Assembly: GCA_012837645.1 (NCBI GenBank)
Contig: DUQU01000043.1
Location: 41,401-105,400, forward strand
Reading direction: 5' to 3'
Source: Acholeplasmataceae bacterium
GTDB taxonomy: Bacteria; Bacillota_I; Bacilli_A; Acholeplasmatales; UBA5453
Length of the DNA: 64,000 nt
The notes under the pieces are model-generated. The model made no database searches. It saw only the letters and a program-made list of their open reading frames with translations, and was not told where the DNA came from. How positions within the stretch are numbered: the first letter of the stretch is position 1; each line of letters opens with the position of its first letter. The position numbers and the translations under genes are program-made. Below are positions 52,248 to 60,196 of this stretch, piece after piece.

Positions 52248-53710
52248 GGTAAGTCATCTAAAAGATCTAAGTTATTTAATAACCATTCCTGCCTATGTTC
52301 TAAGAATTCTTTAATAAGATTGATGTGTGCTTCATGAGTTAAAGCAGCTTCCATTTCCTCTGTTACCGGCCAATATGATTTCCCAAAAGTATTCCAAAGG
52401 GCATTATCATCATTAAAATATTTTCTTAATATTTCACCTTTAGAAACTAAATCATCAATCGCTTCTGGTAAAAGCTCTTCTAAAACAACTATAAAGCGAG
52501 CTTGGTATCTTTCTCTAAAGTCATCATCTTTAAGTAATAACTTTAACCATGGGTGGTTAACAGCCCAATAACCATGATAAGAATAATTAAAATAATTACC
52601 ATTACCTAAACTAATATCAAAATCCCATAAAGGACCCATCTTAAGCTTTTTACCTTCATCTTTATGAGCAAATACGCTTGATAGGTTGATATCGACATTT
52701 TTAAATATTTCTTGTAAGATAAAATATTCAATAAACTGCCCGACATCAATATACTCTTCATAAGTGCCATCACTAAATGAGGCCATCATATCCGTTAAAT
52801 AATTTTTAATATAAGCGGCTTTCAGACGGTAATCTTCTTCACTGTGGTTTTTAGGTTTAGGATATTTAATTAGGTAATTACGCCCTTCTACCTTTACCCA
52901 ATCAAAGTCTTCATCGCCTTCACCTTCCATCCGGCTATCATCTTCAAGTTCGATTAAAAAGCCACTATCAGGATTATCCTCCATCGTTAAATCTAATCTA
53001 TTTTTATAAATTTGGACTTGTTCGGTTAATAAATACATCCCTTGATATTCGCCATTAAAATAAAGTTCAACAAATCTAGTTTCTAAAGTATAATCAAGAT
53101 TTAACAACGAAGAAAAAGAATGCGCTAAATAATTTCTTAATCCTGAAGGATCAAAGTAGTCAGCTAATAAAACATATAGTTTGGCTTTCCTCATTCCTAA
53201 AATTGAAGTCGCTTTCGGAAACTTAACACGATACGGTTTTTTCGGATTAGTCCAAGTACTATTACCTCTTCCTCTAATCTCAATTTGATATTCTTCCAAA
53301 GCAAATTTATCATCATTAAATAACTTTAAAGTCGCGTCTAAGTAAGTCTTTTTTTCAATCTCCCAAACACTCATTTCACTTGGATCATCAAGATCGATAT
53401 GAATTTCTCGTACTAAGTTTTCATAATCATCGTTATACTTAGCTACCAAAGTGATGTTTTCAGTTACTCTTTTTCGAAAATTAAAAGGTTTATCATCTAA
53501 ATACCAGCCCATGAAATTGTGTCTAAACTGACGCGGAACCTTTTCTTTAACTGCTTTTCCTTTTTCAGTTGGCCATGTCGTTTTGGTTGTTTCATTAAAA
53601 ACATAAGTTACAAGATAATCTTCCACTTCACTCTCATCGCAAGCGCTTAAAAAAAAGACGCCTCCTAATACTAATAGCATAATTATTATTTTCTTTCCTA
53701 ACTTAAACAA
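52244..53710 (-). CDS. CotH-family lipoprotein with InlB B-repeat
   Basis: Surface lipoprotein, 488 aa. Lipobox FFLSAC at residues ~20-25 of the signal peptide. A single InlB B-repeat/Listeria-Bacteroides-type unit follows (YVFNETTKTTWPTEKGKAV ... FMGWYLDDKPF ... ITLVAKY). The CotH kinase-like domain contains RGRGNSTW, DPSGLRNYLAH, YQGMYLLTEQV and GPLWDFDISLGN. CotH proteins in Bacillus are atypical protein kinases phosphorylating spore-coat proteins; here an extracellular role is implied by the lipobox. Start is probably TTG 53710, eight bases after AAGGAG; an in-frame GTG at 53719 overlaps the site. Confidence 0.88.
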   Translation of the reverse strand: MFKLGKKIIIMLLVLGGVFFLSACDESEVEDYLVTYVFNETTKTTWPTEKGKAVKEKVPRQFRHNFMGWYLDDKPFNFRKRVTENITLVAKYNDDYENLVREIHIDLDDPSEMSVWEIEKKTYLDATLKLFNDDKFALEEYQIEIRGRGNSTWTNPKKPYRVKFPKATSILGMRKAKLYVLLADYFDPSGLRNYLAHSFSSLLNLDYTLETRFVELYFNGEYQGMYLLTEQVQIYKNRLDLTMEDNPDSGFLIELEDDSRMEGEGDEDFDWVKVEGRNYLIKYPKPKNHSEEDYRLKAAYIKNYLTDMMASFSDGTYEEYIDVGQFIEYFILQEIFKNVDINLSSVFAHKDEGKKLKMGPLWDFDISLGNGNYFNYSYHGYWAVNHPWLKLLLKDDDFRERYQARFIVVLEELLPEAIDDLVSKGEILRKYFNDDNALWNTFGKSYWPVTEEMEAALTHEAHINLIKEFLEHRQEWLLNNLDLLDDLP

Positions 53711-53770
53711 AATATCCACTCCTTACTCTACTAGTATACTTTATTTAACCCTTTATTTAAAGCCTTCTTA

Positions 53771-53797
53771 AAAAGAAAAAACGGAACGAATCCGTTT
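53771..53797 (-). terminator. Terminator of the flavodoxin gene
   Basis: AAACGGA (53779-53785) pairs with TCCGTTT (53791-53797) around a five-base loop, followed on the minus strand by TTTTTCTTTT. It overlaps the flavodoxin stop codon. Confidence 0.85.
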
Positions 53798-54209
53798 AAT
53801 AGTCTTTAAATCTTTTTCCAAAATTAAAACAATCTTCCTCTTCTTGCGGACCTGGCGCTTCATTAACCATTAGCGCTTCTTCAAAGAGATCATATCCGGC
53901 TTCTTCTAAACGCTCTTCCCAATCTTCCATCCATTCACCTGAGCCCCAACCGTAAGAACCGAAAATCGCAATTTTTTTACCGTCCAATTGATATTCTAAG
54001 TTTTGGTACCACTGATAAAACTCTTCTCCTTCTTCAAACTCATCACCCATAGAAGGACAACCAAAAGCAATTTTATCATATTTAAGGGCTTCTTCAGGAC
54101 TAATTTCATCGATAGTAAAAAGATCAGCATCAGCACCTTCAGAAATCTTTTTAGCCATCAACTCCGTATTACCACTCATCGACCAATACACTACTAAAAC
54201 AGTTTTCAT
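53796..54209 (-). CDS. Flavodoxin (short-chain)
   Basis: FMN-binding low-potential electron carrier, 137 aa. The phosphate-binding loop is YWSMSGNTELMA (residues ~8-19), FMN-contact loops are GCPSMGDEFEEGEEFY and FGSYGWGSGEWMEDW. The protein is strongly acidic. Likely partners in this window are IspG and possibly Rnf, both inferred. It has its own promoter (TTGCAT-17-TATAAT), AAGGAGG ribosome-binding site and terminator, so it is monocistronic. Confidence 0.96.
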   Translation of the reverse strand: MKTVLVVYWSMSGNTELMAKKISEGADADLFTIDEISPEEALKYDKIAFGCPSMGDEFEEGEEFYQWYQNLEYQLDGKKIAIFGSYGWGSGEWMEDWEERLEEAGYDLFEEALMVNEAPGPQEEEDCFNFGKRFKDY

Positions 54210-54234
54210 CTATTTTACCTCCTTCACTCTATCG

Positions 54235-54263
54235 ATTATAATTAAGCTACTCTAACTATGCAA
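54235..54263 (-). promoter_or_regulatory. Promoter of the flavodoxin gene
   Basis: On the minus strand TTGCAT (54263-54258), 17-base spacer, TATAAT (54240-54235). The -35 lies inside the 3' end of the upstream dehydrogenase gene. Confidence 0.75.
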
Positions 54264-55166
54264 ATTAAGTGCTTTTTTAACTATTTTTAAATCGTTAATA
54301 ATATTGTTATATTGTCTTTTACGTAGTTGTTCGGAATAATATGAATAATGTGGAGTTAAATATACTCTTTCATCACTCCAAAGCGGACTTTCTTTTGGTA
54401 GCGGTTCTACTTCAAAAACATCTAAACCAAGACCTAAAAACTTGCCGTTATTTAAAGCTGTTATTAAATCTTTTTCCTTAATAACACTTCCTCTTGCTAA
54501 ATTAATTAAAACAACATTATCTTTTAAATTATTAAAAAAGTTTAAATCAAGCAAATGATAAGTTTCTTTCGTCAAAGGAAGACTAACGATAACGATATCG
54601 ATCGTTTTTAAATATTCTTTAGTTAACTTAATTTGGTTAATATCTAAGTCTAAAACAGGACTTCTATTATAAACAAAGAAGTTAACCTTAAAACCACTTA
54701 ATCTTTCTTTAATCGCCTTTCCTACATTGCCATAACCAATAATAAGAACGTTTTTATTAAAAAGTTCTAAACTTTCAACATTTTTAAGCCACTTTTTATT
54801 ACTTTGATTAACTAAAAACTCTCTACTCTTTTTTAATATTTCTAAAATCTTAAGTACCGCCCATTCACCCATTGGTACCGCATATGTGTCTTTAGCATTT
54901 AAAACAGTTATCTCGTTTTCAAGAAGATAATCATGTGGTAAACTATCGCTTCCAACCGTAGTAAGTTTAAGGTATTTTAAACTTTTAAAACGCCTAATAT
55001 CATTAGCCTTAAAAATATCAACACAAACAACCACTTCAATTTCACTAACATCAAAGTTAATCTTCTCCGCTTCATTTTGATGAAAATAAACTAAAAAACC
55101 CAACTCTCTTATTTCTTTTAATTCTTTTTCACTATATGGATAACTACCCGTTAATAATAACTTCAT
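54252..55166 (-). CDS. D-isomer-specific 2-hydroxyacid dehydrogenase
   Basis: NAD-dependent oxidoreductase, 304 aa. Rossmann motif VLIIGYGNVGKAIKERL (residues ~139-155), VIVSLPLTKETYHL, catalytic Arg in INLARGSVI, Glu in LDVFEVEPLP and His in LTPHYSYYSE. The N-terminal substrate domain is divergent, so phosphoglycerate, lactate or glyoxylate substrates cannot be separated. It follows the SGNH hydrolase by 11 bases and is probably in one operon with it and the alpha/beta hydrolase. Confidence 0.9.
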   Translation of the reverse strand: MKLLLTGSYPYSEKELKEIRELGFLVYFHQNEAEKINFDVSEIEVVVCVDIFKANDIRRFKSLKYLKLTTVGSDSLPHDYLLENEITVLNAKDTYAVPMGEWAVLKILEILKKSREFLVNQSNKKWLKNVESLELFNKNVLIIGYGNVGKAIKERLSGFKVNFFVYNRSPVLDLDINQIKLTKEYLKTIDIVIVSLPLTKETYHLLDLNFFNNLKDNVVLINLARGSVIKEKDLITALNNGKFLGLGLDVFEVEPLPKESPLWSDERVYLTPHYSYYSEQLRKRQYNNIINDLKIVKKALNLHS

Positions 55167-55177
55167 AAAATACTCCT

Positions 55178-55948
55178 TTATTTAGCGTCTAATTTATTGT
55201 AATAAGCATCACAAACAGCTTTTTTAATTATTTCAAACTCGGTTTTAGTAATTCCTTCAGGAATAAAACCAACATTATTTAAGTCTACCTTAGTAAGCTT
55301 TTTTAGCCAAGCAAGACCAGCAACATAGCAACCAAGTTCATTCAAATGGAAACCATCATCCAAATTTAAATTATCACCAATCGCTGTTTTTCTAACATTT
55401 TCAATAGCCGCCCCAGCAGGAATAACAAACTCAATCGCTGCATTTTTTAAAACCACATCTTCAATAGTTTTTAAAATCATAGCTGCCATTTTCATTTGAT
55501 TGTTTTGGTAAAAATCAAAATTTGGATGCGAAGACCCTTTTTGATAAGCCCAAGTATAATGATAACCAAAACGGACTTCATTATTGGCAATATTTTTTCT
55601 TATTTCTTTAATTAAATTAGTTAAGGTTGGTTCAATAGAGTTAATATCACCGCTGAGATATGAAACTTGTTGCAAAGTGATTATCTCCCATTTTTCGGAT
55701 GTTAATATTTCCTTTAATGAAGCGTTATACCTAGTATAAAAAGGTTTATCACTTTCCCATTTGAGATAACTATAAGCACGTTCATCATTAATGATATTTT
55801 GATAATGTTGTTTCAAACTCGCTCCTCCAAACCAAAGATAAGCAATTTTATAATTCTTTAGCTTGCTTTCCCGCAATAATTGGTCTAAATAATGAAAGGC
55901 ATTTACTGTAAAACTGTTGCCAATCGCTAAAAGTGATAGTTTTTTCAT
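55178..55948 (-). CDS. SGNH-hydrolase-like protein (DUF4886 type)
   Basis: Predicted esterase or glycan deacetylase-like hydrolase, 256 aa, no signal peptide. The nucleophile block is SLLAIGNSFTVNAF at the N terminus (Ser in GNSFT), the oxyanion Gly region is LWFGGASLKQHY, and the Asp-x-x-His pair is DDGFHLNELGCYVAGLAW near the C terminus. This order matches the DUF4886 branch of SGNH hydrolases. Substrate unknown. Overlaps the upstream alpha/beta hydrolase by four bases. Confidence 0.8.
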   Translation of the reverse strand: MKKLSLLAIGNSFTVNAFHYLDQLLRESKLKNYKIAYLWFGGASLKQHYQNIINDERAYSYLKWESDKPFYTRYNASLKEILTSEKWEIITLQQVSYLSGDINSIEPTLTNLIKEIRKNIANNEVRFGYHYTWAYQKGSSHPNFDFYQNNQMKMAAMILKTIEDVVLKNAAIEFVIPAGAAIENVRKTAIGDNLNLDDGFHLNELGCYVAGLAWLKKLTKVDLNNVGFIPEGITKTEFEIIKKAVCDAYYNKLDAK

Positions 55949-56724
55949 CTTTTTTCAACCCAAGATAAAATCTTCTTAAAAACTATTTCTTTTTCTAAAT
56001 CATTAAAAATATTATGATAAGATTCTTTTAAAATAAATAACTCTTTCCTTTCACTTTTGATTTTTTGATAAAATAGTTTCCCGTAATTTAAAGATGCTAA
56101 TTTATCTTTTTCACTATAAATCATTAAAATAGGAGTTTGATAATTATGATAATTATTAACTAATACTTTCATCCCTTTAAACATCACTTCATTAATGTAT
56201 CTAAAATAAAAATACTTTAAATCATGCTCATCAACTCGATAAACATTATCATGGACCAAATTAACATCATTAAAATCAGTTTTAATTTTAAAATTATTAA
56301 TCAAAAAGCGAGGAAAATATTTAAGTATTCTTAATTCTTTTAAATAAGTTGTCGGTGAAGCGGTAATAATAACCCCTTCAATACCCGCTTTTAATAGAGC
56401 ATATAAGTTGCTAACTACTCCTCCTAAACTATGACCCACTAAATAAACTTTCTCACTTTTCGTGCGAGCTAACTGAACTAAGTTGCCTAAGTCACTTATC
56501 AAATCTTGCCAACTATTTAAATAACCTCTTTTACCTAAGGACTTTCCATGTCCTCTTAAATCATAAGTGATTACGAAATAATCTTTACTCTTGAAATAAC
56601 AAGCCACTTCATGGTAGCTTTTTGAGTATTCAGCAATCCCATGAGTAAAAATGAGTACTCCTTTTACTTTTTTACTTGGTTTATAAAGATTAACATTAAG
56701 ACCAGCGATTATTTTAGTTTCCAT
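55945..56724 (-). CDS. Alpha/beta hydrolase, monoacylglycerol lipase-like
   Basis: Serine hydrolase of the hydrolase_4/S33 type, 259 aa. FTHGIAEYSKSY supplies the HG oxyanion motif, YDLRGHGKSLGKRGYL is the typical lid-adjacent motif, the nucleophile is VGHSLGGVVS, the acid lies in MIYSEKDKLAS and the His in ESYHNIFND. YDLRGHGxS...RG is characteristic of monoglyceride lipases and lysophospholipases. It is first in a three-gene run with the SGNH hydrolase and dehydrogenase. Confidence 0.9.
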   Translation of the reverse strand: METKIIAGLNVNLYKPSKKVKGVLIFTHGIAEYSKSYHEVACYFKSKDYFVITYDLRGHGKSLGKRGYLNSWQDLISDLGNLVQLARTKSEKVYLVGHSLGGVVSNLYALLKAGIEGVIITASPTTYLKELRILKYFPRFLINNFKIKTDFNDVNLVHDNVYRVDEHDLKYFYFRYINEVMFKGMKVLVNNYHNYQTPILMIYSEKDKLASLNYGKLFYQKIKSERKELFILKESYHNIFNDLEKEIVFKKILSWVEKR

Positions 56725-56816
56725 ATAACACCTCTAACAAAGTTAGTTTATTACTTCTAACAACTCTTTTCAAGTATTAAGAAATTAATTGTTTGAAAAT
56801 TTAGTTACTTCAAGAT

Positions 56817-57059
56817 TTAAAAAAGGGCTGTTACGCCCTTTTTATTCTTAGAAAATGCATGGATAATTGTTGCGAAAAACCTATATGGTTCATAGGATGG
56901 TCTACCTAAATTATTATATCTTTTTAATGATTTTTCTATGATAACACCAACCTGAGATTCTTCTAAAAATCTTAGAAAATTCTCTAAAAATACCCTTTCA
57001 ACCTTGTCAAGTTGAAAAGGCTGGACTAAAGTTTCTTTAAATATGGTAAAATAAGGCAT
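56817..57059 (-). pseudogene. Truncated transposase, IS1182-like N terminus
   Basis: Only 80 residues remain. MPYFTIFKETLVQPFQ and SLKRYNNLGRPSYEPYRFFA match the N terminus of IS1182/IS5-type transposases (DUF772 region), which normally run to ~450 residues with a DDE core. The last codons (KKGVTALF) lie in a GGGC-loop-GCCC hairpin with a T run that resembles the right end of an element, so the interior, including the catalytic core, was probably deleted. The start codon and GGAGG are buried in a 10-bp stem (57058-57090). Not functional as a transposase. Confidence 0.7.
56818..56843. terminator. Bidirectional hairpin at the end of the transposase remnant
   Basis: GGGC (56825-56828) pairs with GCCC (56835-56838), extended by A/T pairs on both sides, so it is followed by T tracts on both strands. 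Confidence 0.65.
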
Positions 57060-57090
57060 ACAATACCTCCCTCAACAAGTGGTATTGTAT
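57058..57090 (-). promoter_or_regulatory. Hairpin sequestering the transposase ribosome-binding site
   Basis: ATACAATACC (57058-57067) and GGTATTGTAT (57081-57090) form a perfect 10-bp stem in the transposase mRNA. It includes part of the start codon and the 3' part of GGAGGTATTG. Such structures in insertion sequences limit translation of read-through transcripts. Confidence 0.6.
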
Positions 57091-57131
57091 CAATTAAGGC
57101 GAAAATAATCAAAAATCGCCTTTTTTTGTGC

Positions 57132-57169
57132 AAAAAAAAGAGCCGCTAAGAAATTACTTTCTTAACAGC
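57132..57169 (-). terminator. Terminator of the fhs-folD operon
   Basis: On the minus strand GCTGTTAAGAAA (57169-57158) pairs with TTTCTTAGCGGC (57153-57142), with G-T pairs, closed by GTAA and followed by eight T. Confidence 0.88.
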
Positions 57170-57176
57170 CCCTTAA

Positions 57177-58022
57177 TTATTGATGTCTATTTTTAAATGC
57201 TTCTAAAACGTTAAACATTAAGGCGTTAATAGTCATTGGACCAACACCGCCTGGAACAGGAGTTATTAAAGCAGCCTTTTCTTTTACTTCATCATAGTTA
57301 ACATCACCGACTATTTTACCATCAACTCTATTAATGCCAACATCGACAACTATGGCTCCTTTTTTAACCATCTCTCCTCTAATTAAATTCACTACTCCAG
57401 TCGCTACAACTAAAATGTCCGCTCTTTTAGTGTGAGACGCTAAATCTTTTGTTTTAGAATGACAAACAGTAATCGTCGCTCCGCGGTGTAATAATAATTT
57501 CGCCATCGGACTACCAACTAAATTAGAAGCTCCCACAACTACAGCGTCTTTACCTTCATATTGCACCTTATAATGATCTAATAACATCATCACTCCTTTA
57601 GGAGTTGCCGGTAGGAGACCATATTGGCGGTTCGCTAATTTTCCGGCATTAATAAATGATAAGCCATCGACGTCTTTATGAGGCGCGATATGATTTAAAA
57701 TATTATCACTATTAATATGAGTAGGAAGAGGTAGCTGAACAATCATACCATCAACTGTTTCATCTTCATTGAGTTTTAAAACAGTCCCTAATAATTCCGC
57801 TTCCGTAATGGTGCTAGGAAATCTCATCGTCACGCCATTAATACCAACCCTTTTACTCGCTTTTTCTTTGCTTTTGACGTAGGCCATTGAAGCAGGATTA
57901 TCTCCTACTAAAACAACTACAAGTTTAGGTTCTCTGCCATGTTTTTCTTTTAAAGCAGTAACCTCCGCTCTTATTTTAGCTTCAAAGCTGTGCGCTGTTT
58001 TTCTCCCATCCAAAATATTCAC
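57177..58022 (-). CDS. folD: Methylene-THF dehydrogenase / methenyl-THF cyclohydrolase
   Basis: Bifunctional one-carbon enzyme using NADP, 281 aa. Signatures: VLVGDNPASMAYVKSKEKAS (catalytic Lys), DGMIVQLPLPTHI, PHKDVDGLSFINAGKLA and the NADP site VVVGASNLVGSPMAKLLLHRGATITVCHSKT. It ends PVPGGVGPMTINALMFN. It starts on the last base of fhs, so the two are translated together, linking methylene-, methenyl- and formyl-THF. Confidence 0.97.
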   Translation of the reverse strand: MNILDGRKTAHSFEAKIRAEVTALKEKHGREPKLVVVLVGDNPASMAYVKSKEKASKRVGINGVTMRFPSTITEAELLGTVLKLNEDETVDGMIVQLPLPTHINSDNILNHIAPHKDVDGLSFINAGKLANRQYGLLPATPKGVMMLLDHYKVQYEGKDAVVVGASNLVGSPMAKLLLHRGATITVCHSKTKDLASHTKRADILVVATGVVNLIRGEMVKKGAIVVDVGINRVDGKIVGDVNYDEVKEKAALITPVPGGVGPMTINALMFNVLEAFKNRHQ

Positions 58023-59653
58023 TATAATCTCCCCTTAATAACACCATCGGCAGTAATAAACATTTTTTCTGCATTAGGTACTTTTGGTAAACCGGGCATC
58101 GTAATTATTCCTTTTGTTAAGACAACCACGAAACCAGCACCTCTGGAAACTCGGGCATCGCTTATTACTAAATCAAACTCGTAAACCGAGCCTCGTAATT
58201 TCGCTCTATTAGAAAAAGAAAGATGAGTTTTGGCAATTACAATTGGTAAATCATGGTAAGTTTTATTGAGTAAATCAAGTTTTTCTCGGGCTTCTTTGGA
58301 ATATTTAACTCCATTAGCACCATAAACATTTACCGCTATCTTTTCTACTTTAGCATATAAATCATCTGTTAATTGATATGTCCTTTTAAAGTTGTTTTCT
58401 TCTTCAACTAATTTAACTACTTTTTCTGCTAAATCAAGAGCTCCTTTAGAACCTTCTAAAAAGGAATCAACGAAAGAAACAGGGTGACCTTCTTTTTTGG
58501 CCCACTCTAAAAAGAATTTAACTTCTTCTTCAGGATCATTATAAAAATGATTCATAGCGATAATATACGGAATACCAAATTTTTTCATATTGGCAGCGTG
58601 TCTTTCAATGTTTACTAAACCTGCTTTTAAAGCTTCTAAAGATGTTTTACCATCTTCTTCAAAACCATGATATTTAAGCGCTCTTAAAGTCGCAACTATC
58701 ACAACGCCATCGGGGTGCTTGCCTAAATAACGTGTTTTGATATCTAAAAACTTTTCCGCTCCTAAATCAGCACCAAATCCCGCTTCAGTAATCACATAAT
58801 CACCTAGTTTTAAAGCCATTTTTGTAGCTAAAAGAGAATTACAACCATGAGCGATATTCGCGAAAGGTCCACCATGAACGAAAACAGGAGTTTGTTCTAA
58901 AGTTTGCACGAGATTGGGTTTTAAAGCTTCTTTAAGTAAAATAACTAAACTATCGGTTACTTTTAAACTACTAGCGTAAATTTCTTCGCCATTTTTATTA
59001 TAAGCAATTAAAATATTATTTAATCTTTCTCTTAAGTTTTCCAAACTGCTAGCTAAAGCTAAAATAGCCATTATTTCACTAGCTGCCGTAATAATAAAAG
59101 TATCATCTCTTAAATTAGTTTTAATATGCCTAATATTTCGATCGTTCATATCGAGTGTTCGCGGCCAAACAACTCGCTTTTCATCAATGTTTAATTCATT
59201 ACCGTAATATAAATGATTATCAATAGCTGCACTTAAAAAGTTATGGGCAGTACTAATTGCGTGTAAATCACCCGTAAAATGAAGATTAATCTTTTCGCGA
59301 GGAATGATTTGGGCAAGTCCTCCTCCGGTCGCGCCACCTTTCATTCCTAAAACAGGACCTAACGATGGTTCTCTTAAAGCGACGATAACGTTTTTGCCTA
59401 ATCGTTTCATACCATCACTTAAACCAATACTCATCGTTGTTTTACCTTCTCCTGCTGGAGTTGGTGTAATTGCGGTTACTAAAATCAATTTACCATCTTT
59501 TTCATTTTCTAATCGTTTTAATAAACTTAAATCGATTTTAGCCATCTCATCGCCAAAAGCAAATATCTCTTCTTTCTTAATACCAATTTCTTTGGCAAGC
59601 ACATTAATATCTTTACCCACAATATTTTGAGTAATTTCTAAATTTGTTTTCAT
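58022..59653 (-). CDS. fhs: Formate--tetrahydrofolate ligase
   Basis: ATP-dependent formyl-THF synthetase, 543 aa (family ~555). The nucleotide loop is TPTPAGEGKTTMSIGL (residues ~61-76), followed by REPSLGPVLGMKGGATGGG and the folate region FTGDLHAISTAHN. GGPFANIAHGCNS and DLGAEKFLDIKTR are also family signatures. It can assimilate formate or, in reverse, make ATP from formyl-THF. Downstream folD overlaps by one base; with glyA the set forms a complete C1 branch. Confidence 0.97.
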   Translation of the reverse strand: MKTNLEITQNIVGKDINVLAKEIGIKKEEIFAFGDEMAKIDLSLLKRLENEKDGKLILVTAITPTPAGEGKTTMSIGLSDGMKRLGKNVIVALREPSLGPVLGMKGGATGGGLAQIIPREKINLHFTGDLHAISTAHNFLSAAIDNHLYYGNELNIDEKRVVWPRTLDMNDRNIRHIKTNLRDDTFIITAASEIMAILALASSLENLRERLNNILIAYNKNGEEIYASSLKVTDSLVILLKEALKPNLVQTLEQTPVFVHGGPFANIAHGCNSLLATKMALKLGDYVITEAGFGADLGAEKFLDIKTRYLGKHPDGVVIVATLRALKYHGFEEDGKTSLEALKAGLVNIERHAANMKKFGIPYIIAMNHFYNDPEEEVKFFLEWAKKEGHPVSFVDSFLEGSKGALDLAEKVVKLVEEENNFKRTYQLTDDLYAKVEKIAVNVYGANGVKYSKEAREKLDLLNKTYHDLPIVIAKTHLSFSNRAKLRGSVYEFDLVISDARVSRGAGFVVVLTKGIITMPGLPKVPNAEKMFITADGVIKGRL

Positions 59654-59785
59654 ATTTCCTCCATTTTTTTATAGTATTCATCCATCAATTAGTATAACAA
59701 ACTTAAAAAATATTTCAAATAATTTTAAATTAAAATATATTATTGATAATTCATTTTAAAAACAAGACTCTAATATTAGTAATTA

Positions 59786-60196
59786 TTAGTACTTTTCTTT
59801 AGTTTTTGTAAGTATTTTTAATCTTTTTAATAGTTTCACTAAAAAGCCATTATTTAAAGCGTCAATGTATTTATCTTCTAAAATCAAACTCTCTACTAAA
59901 TAAAGCAATAGTGCTTTAACTACTATTGCTTCTTGTTTATCGATATCGACTTTAAAAACAGTTTCTAATTGAATTTGATGATCTCTTAAAATATCAAGCC
60001 AATTAACCTCTCCAAATAATTCCGCTATCGCTGTACAAAGCAAATAACTCTCATAAGATTCAATTAAATAGGTACCATCAAGTTGGTCATAAACCCCATC
60101 GCTTTCATATCTCGGTTCACCATAATACATATACTCTTTTCCTTTTTCTTCTAAAAGGGGAATATGCCTAAAAAGCTTATCATATTTATTGCTAAT
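59786..60196 (-). CDS. Hypothetical protein (DUF6508-like); probable AUU start
   Basis: Small acidic/helical protein. The first conventional ATG (60130) gives 114 residues (MYYGEPRYESDG...), but the frame stays open upstream with protein-like sequence KYDKLFRHIPLLEEKGKEY, similar in my reading to the N terminus of DUF6508 proteins (YxKLLxYIPxxE). No ATG, GTG or TTG occurs in that stretch. An ATT at 60196, five bases after AAGGA, would give 136 residues and overlap the end of the FAD-protein gene by five bases. Function unknown. Conservative coordinates are 59786-60130. Confidence 0.6.
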   Translation of the reverse strand: MSNKYDKLFRHIPLLEEKGKEYMYYGEPRYESDGVYDQLDGTYLIESYESYLLCTAIAELFGEVNWLDILRDHQIQLETVFKVDIDKQEAIVVKALLLYLVESLILEDKYIDALNNGFLVKLLKRLKILTKTKEKY

